Assembly: GCA_045222555.1 (NCBI GenBank)
Contig: JBGUYY010000088.1
Coordinates: 62,001 to 126,000 of the forward strand
Length of the DNA stretch: 64,000 bases
DNA from: UBA1756 sp045222555
GTDB lineage: Bacteria; Bacteroidota; Bacteroidia; Bacteroidales; WCHB1-69
Direction of reading: 5' to 3'
Shown here piece by piece: positions 1-6,728 of the stretch (its first letter is position 1; each line of letters starts with the position of its first letter). Below the pieces are notes generated by a model. That model worked only from the letters and a program-made list of their open reading frames with translations. It was not told the origin of the DNA and did no database searches. The position numbers were made by a program, and so were the translations under genes.

Positions 1-2
1 TT

Positions 3-548
3 GCCGCTGAATACGACCTGCTTCGTTCAGAACTGCGCCGGCGCACCCCCTACGACACCATCAACTGGGTGGCCGATGACCTCAACCACCTCACCCTCCG
101 CTTTATCGGAAAAACTCCCTCCACACAAGTACGCCCCATCGCTGAAAAACTGCAAACTATCGCTGCCCACACTCCTTTCCTCGATCTCGATATCAACAAA
201 CTTGGCGTTTTCGGCAGCCACTACGCTCCTAAAGTAATTTGGCTCGGCATAGAGAAAACGCCTCATCTGCAACAACTCTATAATGAAGTCGATGAAGCTC
301 TCCAACAATTGAACTTCACCCTTCCAAAAGAGAATTTTGTACCCCACATCACACTCGGAAGAATCAAGGAATTAGACAACAAAAAAAGGTTCTGGCAGAT
401 GTTCGAAGAACTTCAACCCGAATATCATCAGCATTTTCATTTCACCCACCTCTCTTTAATACGCAGCCAGCTCGAAAAAAACGGGCCTATTTACACCACC
501 CTCTACGATTTTCCATTGGCAGCTGAACAATCTTCCCAAAACGTATAA
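3..548 (+). CDS. thpR: RNA 2',3'-cyclic phosphodiesterase (ThpR/LigT, 2H family), 5' partial
   Basis: The frame is open from the window edge, so the start codon lies just upstream; 181 residues are visible, close to the roughly 180 usual for ThpR. The two HxT motifs of the 2H phosphoesterase superfamily are present: HLTL in HLTLRFIGKT (about residue 28) and HITL in VPHITLGRIK (about residue 115). The RF.G context after the first motif is typical of ThpR/LigT. The family hydrolyses 2',3'-cyclic phosphodiester RNA ends and reversibly joins tRNA halves with 2'-5' bonds in vitro; the cellular role is unclear. The stop codon is six bases from the next gene, suggesting co-transcription. Confidence 0.85.
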   Translation, partial: AAEYDLLRSELRRRTPYDTINWVADDLNHLTLRFIGKTPSTQVRPIAEKLQTIAAHTPFLDLDINKLGVFGSHYAPKVIWLGIEKTPHLQQLYNEVDEALQQLNFTLPKENFVPHITLGRIKELDNKKRFWQMFEELQPEYHQHFHFTHLSLIRSQLEKNGPIYTTLYDFPLAAEQSSQNV

Positions 549-554
549 ACTACC

Positions 555-1559
555 ATGAAAAAAAAACTCGCCTACATTCTCGTTCCCATCCTTCTCATTG
601 CTGCCGCCATGGTGGCCACCGCCATCGGGGTGGTCTCCATCCCGCACGAGGCCATCGGGTCCATTCTGAAGGCCAAGCTGACAGGCGGAACAGTGGCAGA
701 AGAGTGGCAGATCTACGAGATGACGCTTTGGAACCTGCGCATCCCCCGCATCCTGATGAGCCTGCTGGCAGGTAGCGCCCTCGCCATCTGTGGCGCCGCC
801 TTTCAGTCTATTTTCCGCAACCCCATCTGCGACCCCTACATCCTCGGCATCTCTTCGGGTGCCTCCCTCGGCGCCGCTATCGCCATCATCACCGGACTCT
901 CCGCCTTTACTTTCGGACTTCCCTCCGCCGCTATGGTCTCCGCCCTCGGCACGCTCTTCCTTATCATCGGCTTCGCCTTTTTAGGACGACAAAAATCCGT
1001 GAAGACACTTCTGCTCGCCGGTATCGCCATCAACTTCCTTATCTCTGCCATCATCACTTTGCTTATGGTCGTCCATCAAGAGTCTTTTGAACAGATCATC
1101 TACTGGACTATGGGTAGCTTCGCCTCCTCTTCTTGGTCCTCTACCATCATTCTCTTTTTTATGCTGGTGGCTTGCTCTATTTTCCTTTTCTTCAACACCA
1201 AAAATCTCAATATCCTTCAATTAGGGCGCGATACGGCACAATCCTCCGGTGTAAATGTCCAGCGCACCACCCTCAGCGTCCTGATTGTTTCTTCCATTCT
1301 TATTGCTGCTACCGTAGCCTGCTGCGGTGTCATCGGTTTCGTGGGTCTCATCATTCCCCACATCGTGCGCCTCATTTTTGGCAATAACAACCGCACCGTC
1401 TTTTTCTTCTCTCTCTGCTTCGGAGCTCTCTTCTGCCTTCTTGCTGATACCCTCGCCCGATCCATCGTCGCCCGTTCTGAACTCCCTGTGGGAAGTATTA
1501 CCGCCCTCATCGGTGCCCCCTATTTTATCTTCCTCCTTCTTACCAAGAAAAAATTCTGA
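555..1559 (+). CDS. FecCD-family ABC transporter permease (iron-siderophore/cobalamin type)
   Basis: A 334-residue, strongly hydrophobic protein with about ten predicted membrane segments. Its opening matches FecCD/BtuC permeases: an R-x-P-R segment (LRIPRILMSLLAGSALA), then GAAFQSIFRNPICDPYILGISSGAS, and late in the protein GVIGFVGLIIPHIVRL, the coupling region that meets the ATPase. These inner-membrane permeases work as dimers with an ATPase and a periplasmic binding protein to import ferric siderophores, haem or vitamin B12. Neither partner is visible nearby: thpR is upstream and a gene-free region follows. The partners may lie upstream of the window. Substrate cannot be inferred. Confidence 0.9.
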   Translation: MKKKLAYILVPILLIAAAMVATAIGVVSIPHEAIGSILKAKLTGGTVAEEWQIYEMTLWNLRIPRILMSLLAGSALAICGAAFQSIFRNPICDPYILGISSGASLGAAIAIITGLSAFTFGLPSAAMVSALGTLFLIIGFAFLGRQKSVKTLLLAGIAINFLISAIITLLMVVHQESFEQIIYWTMGSFASSSWSSTIILFFMLVACSIFLFFNTKNLNILQLGRDTAQSSGVNVQRTTLSVLIVSSILIAATVACCGVIGFVGLIIPHIVRLIFGNNNRTVFFFSLCFGALFCLLADTLARSIVARSELPVGSITALIGAPYFIFLLLTKKKF

Positions 1560-1599
1560 ATTTTTACTCATATTTCGCTAAGTATCTTATTCTTAGAAA

Positions 1600-2010
1600 G
1601 ATTATTTTTCAACGTTGTCTTGTTGAAAATTATTGATAACTCACCCCTTTTCAACATACCCCATACCGCCGTTTACGTCACTCAAAAAGTTATCAGATTT
1701 TATCAAAAATATTCTCACAATCCCCATTCCTATTTTCAACATTCCATCATTTTTCAACCCCAAATTTTTTTCAACAATCCCTCTTTTCAACACCTTTAAT
1801 TCGGAAAAATTCTCTCAATGGAAATCAAAACATTAACCTCATTTTCTTATGTTGAAAAGCAGTTAGTAAATGCTGATAACTTAAAATGCAAAAGTTTTTC
1901 AGAAAAGTTATCCCAGTTGTCAACACCATTATTATCCTATTAAATTCCTTCCTTTTTTTTTATTTTTTAATTTCTATAAAATAAAGATATAATAAAAATA
2001 GAACCACAGA
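1600..2010. other. Gene-free AT-rich region with TTTTCAAC box cluster; candidate oriC
   Basis: The 470 bases between 1560 and 2029 hold no convincing gene. TTTTCAAC occurs at 1606, 1648, 1733, 1751, 1768 and 1784, and its complement GTTGAAAA at 1622 and 1851; TTGTCAACA is at 1917. Four GTTATC/GATAAC elements lie at 1635, 1689, 1875 and 1907, the last reading GTTATCCCA. These resemble relaxed DnaA boxes (TTATCCACA; TTTTCCACA in some phyla). A nearly pure A/T tract (about 1938-2010) follows, as a duplex-unwinding element would. The 1606-1629 pair can also fold as a hairpin and might end transcription of the permease gene. Origin function is inference, supported by nearby parS-like sites and mnmG; dnaA is not in the window. 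Confidence 0.5.
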
Positions 2011-2017
2011 ATTTGCT

Positions 2018-2025
2018 TACTTTTG
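2018..2025 (+). promoter_or_regulatory. Bacteroidota -7 promoter box TACTTTTG
   Basis: TACTTTTG matches the Bacteroidota -7 consensus TAnnTTTG. It ends only four bases before the ATG at 2030, so the predicted transcript would begin at or next to the start codon (leaderless or nearly so). No clear -33 TTTG was seen. Confidence 0.6.
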
Positions 2026-2029
2026 CACG

Positions 2030-2815
2030 ATGAAAAAATGGACGCTATTGCTGACGATGCTGATACTTTTGGGTTCAGCAGGTGCACAGACCAAGAGATT
2101 GTCTGGCACGGTCTATAATGCGTCCGGCATTGTTCCGATCGTGGGATGTCAGGTGCATAATTTGAACACGGGAGACTATGTTTTTGGAGATGATGCTGGA
2201 AATTTTAAAATCATGGTGTCGATGTACGATTCCTTGGTAGTGTCGCATGCTGGATATTCGCAGGCACTGGTGGTGATCGACAGTAGAGACTTCACTCGTG
2301 GCCGTAAGGATATCATTTTATATCACAAAGCTTTTATGTTGCCCAATTTTACCTGTTATGGGCTCAATCCTACCTATGAAGGGTTTAAGCGCGACGTGGC
2401 TTCCACTAAGCTTCCCGATTCGTATAAAAATTTAGATGATGTGCATCTTTCAAAGGAGCAGCGTCAGAATGCCACTTATACCGAAGAAGCACCTAATGTG
2501 TTGAAAAATACAAAGTTGGCAAGTCCTATTACTTGGTTATATACCACTTTTAATAAGAAGGAGAAAATGAAACGCCTCTATTATGAAATGGAGGGTTATG
2601 GTGATGAGGTACAACAGGTGCATCTGAAATATAATAGGGATTTGATTGCAGAAATTACAGGTTTGCAAGAGCCTGAATTGCTGGACTTTATGATGTACTG
2701 TCACTTCAGTTATTACGATCTCATTCGTTGGTCAAGAGAGAAAATTGTAGATGAGGTGCGTACTAAATATTATGAGTATCAATATTTTAAGGCCTTACAG
2801 GATGATGACCAATAA
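2030..2815 (+). CDS. Secreted protein with N-terminal carboxypeptidase-like regulatory domain
   Basis: 261 residues. A signal peptide (MKKWTLLLTMLILLGSAGAQ) is followed by a CarboxypepD_reg-like beta-sandwich at about residues 22-95: LSGTVYNASGIVPIVGCQVHN, then D-DAGNFKI and SLVVSHAGYS, the usual order of strands in Bacteroidota outer-membrane and periplasmic proteins. The remaining 165 residues are charged, helical in character and unrecognised (LPNFTCYGLNP, then KEQRQNATYTEEAP). It is probably periplasmic or bound to the outer-membrane inner face. The start is fixed by a -7 promoter box just upstream. The next small gene overlaps its 3' end by 14 bases, so the two are probably translated together. 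Function unknown. Confidence 0.75.
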   Translation: MKKWTLLLTMLILLGSAGAQTKRLSGTVYNASGIVPIVGCQVHNLNTGDYVFGDDAGNFKIMVSMYDSLVVSHAGYSQALVVIDSRDFTRGRKDIILYHKAFMLPNFTCYGLNPTYEGFKRDVASTKLPDSYKNLDDVHLSKEQRQNATYTEEAPNVLKNTKLASPITWLYTTFNKKEKMKRLYYEMEGYGDEVQQVHLKYNRDLIAEITGLQEPELLDFMMYCHFSYYDLIRWSREKIVDEVRTKYYEYQYFKALQDDDQ

Positions 2816-3023
2816 AGAATTTTTTCAAAAGAATTTCAATAAATTTCATATTATAGGCTGCGTGCTTTGTGTCCTTCTTGCCATTTTTTATTGGTGGCTC
2901 TCAGGTAAAAACCAGCCGCAGATTTACAAAAACAACCTGGCTTTGGTTATACTATGGGGATTGTTAGTGGGATGGATCTCCGCCGACTTCATCTTCAACG
3001 CCCGCAACCGCCACGACGACTAA
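2802..3023 (+). CDS. Small two-helix inner-membrane protein, unknown function
   Basis: A 73-residue protein starting at ATG 2802 (or the adjacent ATG 2805) and overlapping the upstream stop by 14 bases. An upstream in-frame ATG at 2751 lies deep inside the preceding gene and is less likely. Two hydrophobic segments (FHIIGCVLCVLLAIFYWWL and LALVILWGLLVGWISADFIF) suggest a helical hairpin with both ends in the cytoplasm and a short K-rich loop. Family not recognised. The overlap suggests a function linked to the secreted protein upstream. Confidence 0.6.
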   Translation: MMTNKEFFQKNFNKFHIIGCVLCVLLAIFYWWLSGKNQPQIYKNNLALVILWGLLVGWISADFIFNARNRHDD

Positions 3024-3037
3024 TCCCGCTTTTCCTC

Positions 3038-3076
3038 ATCAACAAATCAACGAATCAACAAATCAACAAATCAACA
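3038..3076. repeat. 8-bp tandem repeat AATCAACA, about five copies
   Basis: Five consecutive units of AATCAACA (first unit lacking one base, second with G at the last position) fill the short gap between two convergent genes, ending just before the stop codon of the minus-strand gene. No coding role. A simple-sequence tract of this kind can change copy number by slippage. Confidence 0.8.
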
Positions 3077-3079
3077 TCT

Positions 3080-5044
3080 CTAAAACCCCACAATCTTAAA
3101 CTCCGTCCGGCGGTTCAAAGCTCTGCCCTCTTCGGTTTCATTGGTGGCGATAGGCTGACTCATGCCATACCCCTTAAAGCTCATTCTGTTTTTATCTATT
3201 CCTTTGGAAATCAAATAATTATAAACAGACTTAGCTCTTTCAAGAGAGAGTTTTTCGTTGTATTCGGCACTACCTTGGTTATCGGTATGTCCGCCAATTT
3301 CAATCTTGATGGTTTTATTTTCTTGCAGATAGGAGGCTAATTTATCCAACTCGATGTTGGACTCCTTTTTGAGCGTACTCTTGTCAAAATCGAAGAAAAC
3401 GTTGCGTAAAACGAATGTTTCGCCCACTTCCGGACGACGCAAGGGTATATCTTTGCGGTAAGGTTCGAGTTCGGTGTAATTTTTCTCCAATTGGAAGTTT
3501 TCAGAATAGAAAGGATAATAGGGATGCGAAACACTCATGCCGATATTGGAACCGGTACGAATACAGGCCAAAAACTCGCCTGTGGTGGGATCCGAAAAGG
3601 TGGAGGTAATGACAGTACTATCCTCTAAATCAATCAATTCAATAGCAGCTTTGAGCGGCTGATGGGTAATCTCATCATACACTTTTCCTTTAATGTAGGT
3701 GACCGGTGTAGGACGAAGCCGCTCGTCTAATGGGGTAAAGTAATAGAGATCGAGTCCACCATAACCTTCCTCTTTATCAGATGAAAAATAGGCAGTTGTA
3801 CCTACCGCATTGATGATAAAGTTGGTTTCATCGTTTTCTGTGTTGATGGGATAACCAAGATTAACAGGTTGTGTCCAGCCGGTATCGGTAAGAGTGGCGA
3901 AGAAAATGTCGAGACCGCCCATTCCGGGATGTCCGTTGGAGGCAAAGTAGAGCGTCCTACCGTCCGCATGAATAAAAGGCGCTGCCTCGTCATACTCAGT
4001 ATTGATGTTGGGACCAAGATTTTCAGGTACAGTAAAAACTCCTTCTTCTATCATTTCCGTTTTCCAAAGATCCATACCACCATATCCTCCTGGGCGAGCA
4101 GAAATGAAATAGATGGTTTTTCCATCAGGAGCGATGGAAGGTTGTGATTCCCAGTATTTTGTGTTGACAGGTTCATCAAAATTTTTCGGTCTTGACCAAC
4201 GATTCCCAATCCTTTTCGCCCAGTAAAGATCACAACTTCCTGAACCAGTTACTTCAACATCACAGATTGTATAAAAAAGATATTTCCCATCCGGCGAGAT
4301 GCAATGGGCTCCCTCATTGTAGCCAGTATTGAGGGGATAGGGCAATTTGTAACGTGGCTGCCATTCCCCATCCTTTTTCACGCTGCCATAAAAATCCTCT
4401 TCCATCTCACAGAGAAAACATTGCGTCTTTTCATCTCGGGGCCTTTTCACCGTAAAGACAATTTCTTCCTCGTCGGCGGTAACTGCCGGCAGGTATTCGT
4501 CGTATTCCGAATTGACATTGGGACCCATATTGATAGGAGCGAAATTCACAGGATCTTTCAAAGCCATCAAGGCAAATTTGCAGTTTTGGATGGCAAAAAG
4601 AGACTCTTTTTGTAAGGGTTCGTTAGGTTGGGTGCGATCCAAATATTCTTCAAAATGCTGTATGGCTTCCTGATACATGGCGGCTTTCCACTCTTCATTT
4701 GCCGTAATGTAAAATAAGATAGGTTTGGGGTCTATCGCTAAACGGATGGCCTTATTGTAGCATTCAACCGCTTTTTTCGAATCCAGTGAAAAATTATAAA
4801 TATCCCCCTCAATAATGTAAATATCTGCAAATGTAGAGTCTATTTTTTTAGCTTTTTTAAGATAGCTTTGTGCCTTGTCGAAGTTGCGAGTGTTAATCTC
4901 ATGTTTGGCCTTTTTGCAGAGGTCAACTACTTTAGGATTAGCATCTTCCTGTGAAAATCCGCAGAAGGATGAGACGATGAAAAACACAAAAATCGACAAG
5001 ATTTTGCCGATTTTTTTCATTATGGAAGGATTATTTTTTTTCAT
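3080..5044 (-). CDS. PorE-like protein: TPR, beta-propeller, CarboxypepD_reg and OmpA C-terminal domains
   Basis: 654 residues with a signal peptide (a second possible start, Met9, is at 5020). Domain order: tetratricopeptide-like helices (about 35-165), a WD40/PD40-like propeller (about 170-440) with repeats such as PSIAPDGKTIYFISARPGGYGGMDLW and the related segment following it, a carboxypeptidase-like regulatory domain (about 450-525), and an OmpA peptidoglycan-binding domain (about 545-654) with FDFDKSTL, GGHTDNQG and LNRRTEF. This architecture is that of PorE (PG1058 of Porphyromonas), a T9SS component linking the machinery to peptidoglycan. Similar four-domain proteins also occur as paralogues outside T9SS, so the exact role is inference. 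It lies 24 bases downstream of mazG on the same strand. Confidence 0.75.
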   Translation of the reverse strand: MKKNNPSIMKKIGKILSIFVFFIVSSFCGFSQEDANPKVVDLCKKAKHEINTRNFDKAQSYLKKAKKIDSTFADIYIIEGDIYNFSLDSKKAVECYNKAIRLAIDPKPILFYITANEEWKAAMYQEAIQHFEEYLDRTQPNEPLQKESLFAIQNCKFALMALKDPVNFAPINMGPNVNSEYDEYLPAVTADEEEIVFTVKRPRDEKTQCFLCEMEEDFYGSVKKDGEWQPRYKLPYPLNTGYNEGAHCISPDGKYLFYTICDVEVTGSGSCDLYWAKRIGNRWSRPKNFDEPVNTKYWESQPSIAPDGKTIYFISARPGGYGGMDLWKTEMIEEGVFTVPENLGPNINTEYDEAAPFIHADGRTLYFASNGHPGMGGLDIFFATLTDTGWTQPVNLGYPINTENDETNFIINAVGTTAYFSSDKEEGYGGLDLYYFTPLDERLRPTPVTYIKGKVYDEITHQPLKAAIELIDLEDSTVITSTFSDPTTGEFLACIRTGSNIGMSVSHPYYPFYSENFQLEKNYTELEPYRKDIPLRRPEVGETFVLRNVFFDFDKSTLKKESNIELDKLASYLQENKTIKIEIGGHTDNQGSAEYNEKLSLERAKSVYNYLISKGIDKNRMSFKGYGMSQPIATNETEEGRALNRRTEFKIVGF

Positions 5045-5068
5045 TTTTTAAGCAAAACAAATTCAACA

Positions 5069-5839
5069 TTAAGGCTCCAATGATTTGGCCTGCTGCCACA
5101 ATTGTTCCATCTCGTCAAGATTAAGTTCTGCAATGGAGCGGCCTTGTGCGCGGGCAGTGTCTTCAATATATTTGAACCTTCTGATAAATTTCTTGTTGGT
5201 TTTTTCCAAGGCGTCTTCCGGATGAATGCCACTGTGGCGGGCGTAGTTGATGAGCGCAAACATCAGATCTCCAAACTCCTCTTCCCGCTTCTCGGTGTCG
5301 TTGTTCATCTCTGCTTTGAACTCGGTCATCTCCTCTTCCACCTTGTCCCACACCTGGTTAGCATTGTCCCAGTCGAAACCCACCCCGTGGGCTTTGTCCT
5401 GTATGCGATAGGCTTTCACCATGGCTGGCAGCGACTGTGGCACGCCACCCAATACAGACTTGTTGCCCTCTTTCAACTTGATTTTTTCCCAATTCACTTT
5501 CACATCCTCCGCATTATCCACATGAGTAGTGCTGAAAATATGAGGGTGCCGGCGAATCAGCTTTTCGCAAATGCCATTGAGCACATCCGTAATGTTGAAA
5601 AGATGCTGTTCATCTGCGATTTTAGCATAGAAAACAAGATGAAGCATCAGGTCGCCGAGCTCGCCGCGCATGTCATCGGTTTTGTTCTCCAAGATGGCAT
5701 CTGTGAGTTCGTATGTTTCTTCAATGGTAAGACAGCGAAGCGTTTCAAAGGTCTGTTTCTTGTCCCACGGGCACTTCAGACGCAGCTCGTCCATGATATC
5801 GAGCAGGCGTTTGAAAGCTTCTAAACGGGGATCTTCCAT
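5069..5839 (-). CDS. mazG: Nucleoside triphosphate pyrophosphohydrolase MazG
   Basis: 256 residues, the normal length of two-domain MazG. The N-terminal half carries the signature CPWDKKQT followed by EETYEL and the metal-binding E-x-x-D (GELGDLMLHLVFYA). The second half repeats the fold with EEEMTEFKAE and EEEFGDLMFALINYAR. MazG hydrolyses (d)NTPs to NMPs and pyrophosphate, acting in nucleotide-pool cleaning; in E. coli it also lowers ppGpp. The start ATG at 5839 gives MEDPRLEAFKRLLDIMDELR, matching family N-termini. It sits 24 bases downstream of a tRNA gene and 24 bases upstream of the PorE-like gene, all on the minus strand. Confidence 0.95.
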   Translation of the reverse strand: MEDPRLEAFKRLLDIMDELRLKCPWDKKQTFETLRCLTIEETYELTDAILENKTDDMRGELGDLMLHLVFYAKIADEQHLFNITDVLNGICEKLIRRHPHIFSTTHVDNAEDVKVNWEKIKLKEGNKSVLGGVPQSLPAMVKAYRIQDKAHGVGFDWDNANQVWDKVEEEMTEFKAEMNNDTEKREEEFGDLMFALINYARHSGIHPEDALEKTNKKFIRRFKYIEDTARAQGRSIAELNLDEMEQLWQQAKSLEP

Positions 5840-5862
5840 GGGAAACCTTTTAAAAAAAAGAG

Positions 5863-5935
<73 letters not shown>

Positions 5936-5968
5936 AAGGGGTTGACGAGCAACCCAGTATTATGAAAT

Positions 5969-6490
5969 TTATTTTTTATCGCAGCAACCTTCTTTTTTAT
6001 CTTTATCGCAGCAACCTTCTTTTTTATCTTTATCGCAACAGCCTTCTTTTTTATCTTTATCGCAACAGCCTTCTTTTTCGCCATGGCAGCACTTCTCAGG
6101 CATCACGGCGTGTTTCCAATGAGCATTGTCAAACTCATCGATGAGGGCTTTCTTGCCAGCGAGGTCAGCTTTGTCGAAACCTTCCCACTTGGTCTGGAAC
6201 TCCTGGATAGCCTGTTTGGCGTTCGGGCATTCCACCTTTTCCAAATCAACTTTTGAAAGCATGTCGGTGATGAAGCCGCCCTTCATCTCTACCAGCTTGG
6301 TTTGTTCTTCGGTAGTAAGATTGTCGAAGTTGTTCCATTTCTCCATCATCTCTTTGCAGCAGTCCTTCTTTTGGCATTCGGTCTGCTCGCACTGAGCTTT
6401 TTCTTCATTGGCAACCTCTTCGGTTTTCTGGTTGTTGCAGGCTACGAAAATCATGCAGCAAGCTGCAAACATGAGGAATAATTTCTTCAT
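5969..6490 (-). CDS. Lipoprotein with C-terminal Cys-Cys-Asp-Lys repeats (possible metal binding)
   Basis: 173 residues from ATG 6490, with a lipoprotein signal (MKKLFLMFAACCMIFVAC, lipid attached at the Cys before NNQ). After an acidic Cys-containing stretch (EQTECQKKDCCKEMMEKW) the body is helical and charged. The C-terminus is four copies of GCCDKDKKE, encoded by a 27-bp tandem repeat, preceded by a related CCHGEKE. The paired cysteines and acidic residues could bind soft metals, but this is inference; no family recognised. A longer start at 6526 is rejected because a -7 promoter box (6516-6523) lies inside it. tRNA-Thr and mazG follow on the same strand. Confidence 0.8.
   Translation of the reverse strand: MKKLFLMFAACCMIFVACNNQKTEEVANEEKAQCEQTECQKKDCCKEMMEKWNNFDNLTTEEQTKLVEMKGGFITDMLSKVDLEKVECPNAKQAIQEFQTKWEGFDKADLAGKKALIDEFDNAHWKHAVMPEKCCHGEKEGCCDKDKKEGCCDKDKKEGCCDKDKKEGCCDKK
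5978..6080 (-). repeat. 27-bp in-frame tandem repeat, about 3.8 copies
   Basis: Units begin at 5978, 6005, 6032 and 6059; the first two share the same Cys-codon variant and the last two another, showing stepwise duplication. Each unit encodes nine residues (GCCDKDKKE), so copy-number change keeps the frame. Confidence 0.9.
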
Positions 6491-6515
6491 TTTTTGATGT
6501 TTTAAATTCAGGGTG

Positions 6516-6523
6516 CAAAAGTA
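6516..6523 (-). promoter_or_regulatory. -7 promoter box TACTTTTG for the repeat lipoprotein
   Basis: Read on the minus strand the sequence is TACTTTTGC, matching TAnnTTTG, 25 bases before the ATG at 6490. It supports the shorter start of the lipoprotein. Confidence 0.65.
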
Positions 6524-6594
6524 CAATTTTTTTATGATTGAAAGGGGTTGCGAAAAAAAATTTTTTAGGAATAGGGCATATTTGAAATTTTTTG

Positions 6595-6602
6595 TATTTT
6601 TG
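6595..6602 (+). promoter_or_regulatory. -7 promoter box TATTTTTG for tRNA-Cys
   Basis: TATTTTTGC ends 12 bases before the first base of tRNA-Cys. Same box type as in front of tRNA-Arg (7344-7351, minus strand). Confidence 0.7.
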
Positions 6603-6614
6603 CAGCCTCAATCA

Positions 6615-6688
6615 GGTCGTGTGGCCGAACAGTCAGGCACAGGTCTGCAAAACCTGCTAAAGCGGTGCGACTCCGCTCGCGACCTCCA
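6615..6688 (+). tRNA. tRNA-Cys (anticodon GCA) with atypical D- and T-loops, CCA encoded
   Basis: Acceptor GGTCGTG pairs with CGCGACC (one G-U), the anticodon arm is CAGGT-CTGCAAA-ACCTG with anticodon GCA, and the discriminator is U73, the cysteine identity base, followed by an encoded CCA (6686-6688). The T-arm AGCGG-TGCGACT-CCGCT pairs well, but its loop has G where the near-universal pseudouridine-55 should be (TGC in place of TTC). The D-loop GAACAGTCA lacks the usual GG. The two changes may compensate, because bases 18 and 55 normally pair. A promoter box and a terminator flank it, so it looks like a functional single-gene unit. Confidence 0.93.
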
Positions 6689-6691
6689 ACC

Positions 6692-6724
6692 AACCTATTG
6701 TATGTCAGTGCAATAGGTTTTTTT
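6692..6724 (+). terminator. Intrinsic terminator after tRNA-Cys
   Basis: Perfect 9-bp stem AACCTATTG / CAATAGGTT around a 10-base loop, followed by a run of T ending at 6724. The shikimate kinase ATG lies only five bases beyond the T-run, so aroK either depends on read-through or has a promoter inside this region. Confidence 0.85.
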
Positions 6725-6728
6725 GTTA

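Noticed and set aside
1633..1836. 67-codon plus-strand frame in the candidate origin region
   Set aside because: Composition is low-complexity Phe/Ile/Pro from the repeated TTTTCAAC boxes; no start signal or homologue features.
1..3000. GC-skew flip at the candidate origin (C-rich on the left, G-rich on the right)
   Set aside because: The flip is visible locally, but skew changes gene by gene further right (mnmG and comEC are C-rich on the plus strand), so it cannot be used as support from this window alone.
5102..5824. 240-codon plus-strand frame opposite mazG
   Set aside because: Antisense shadow of mazG; no family features.
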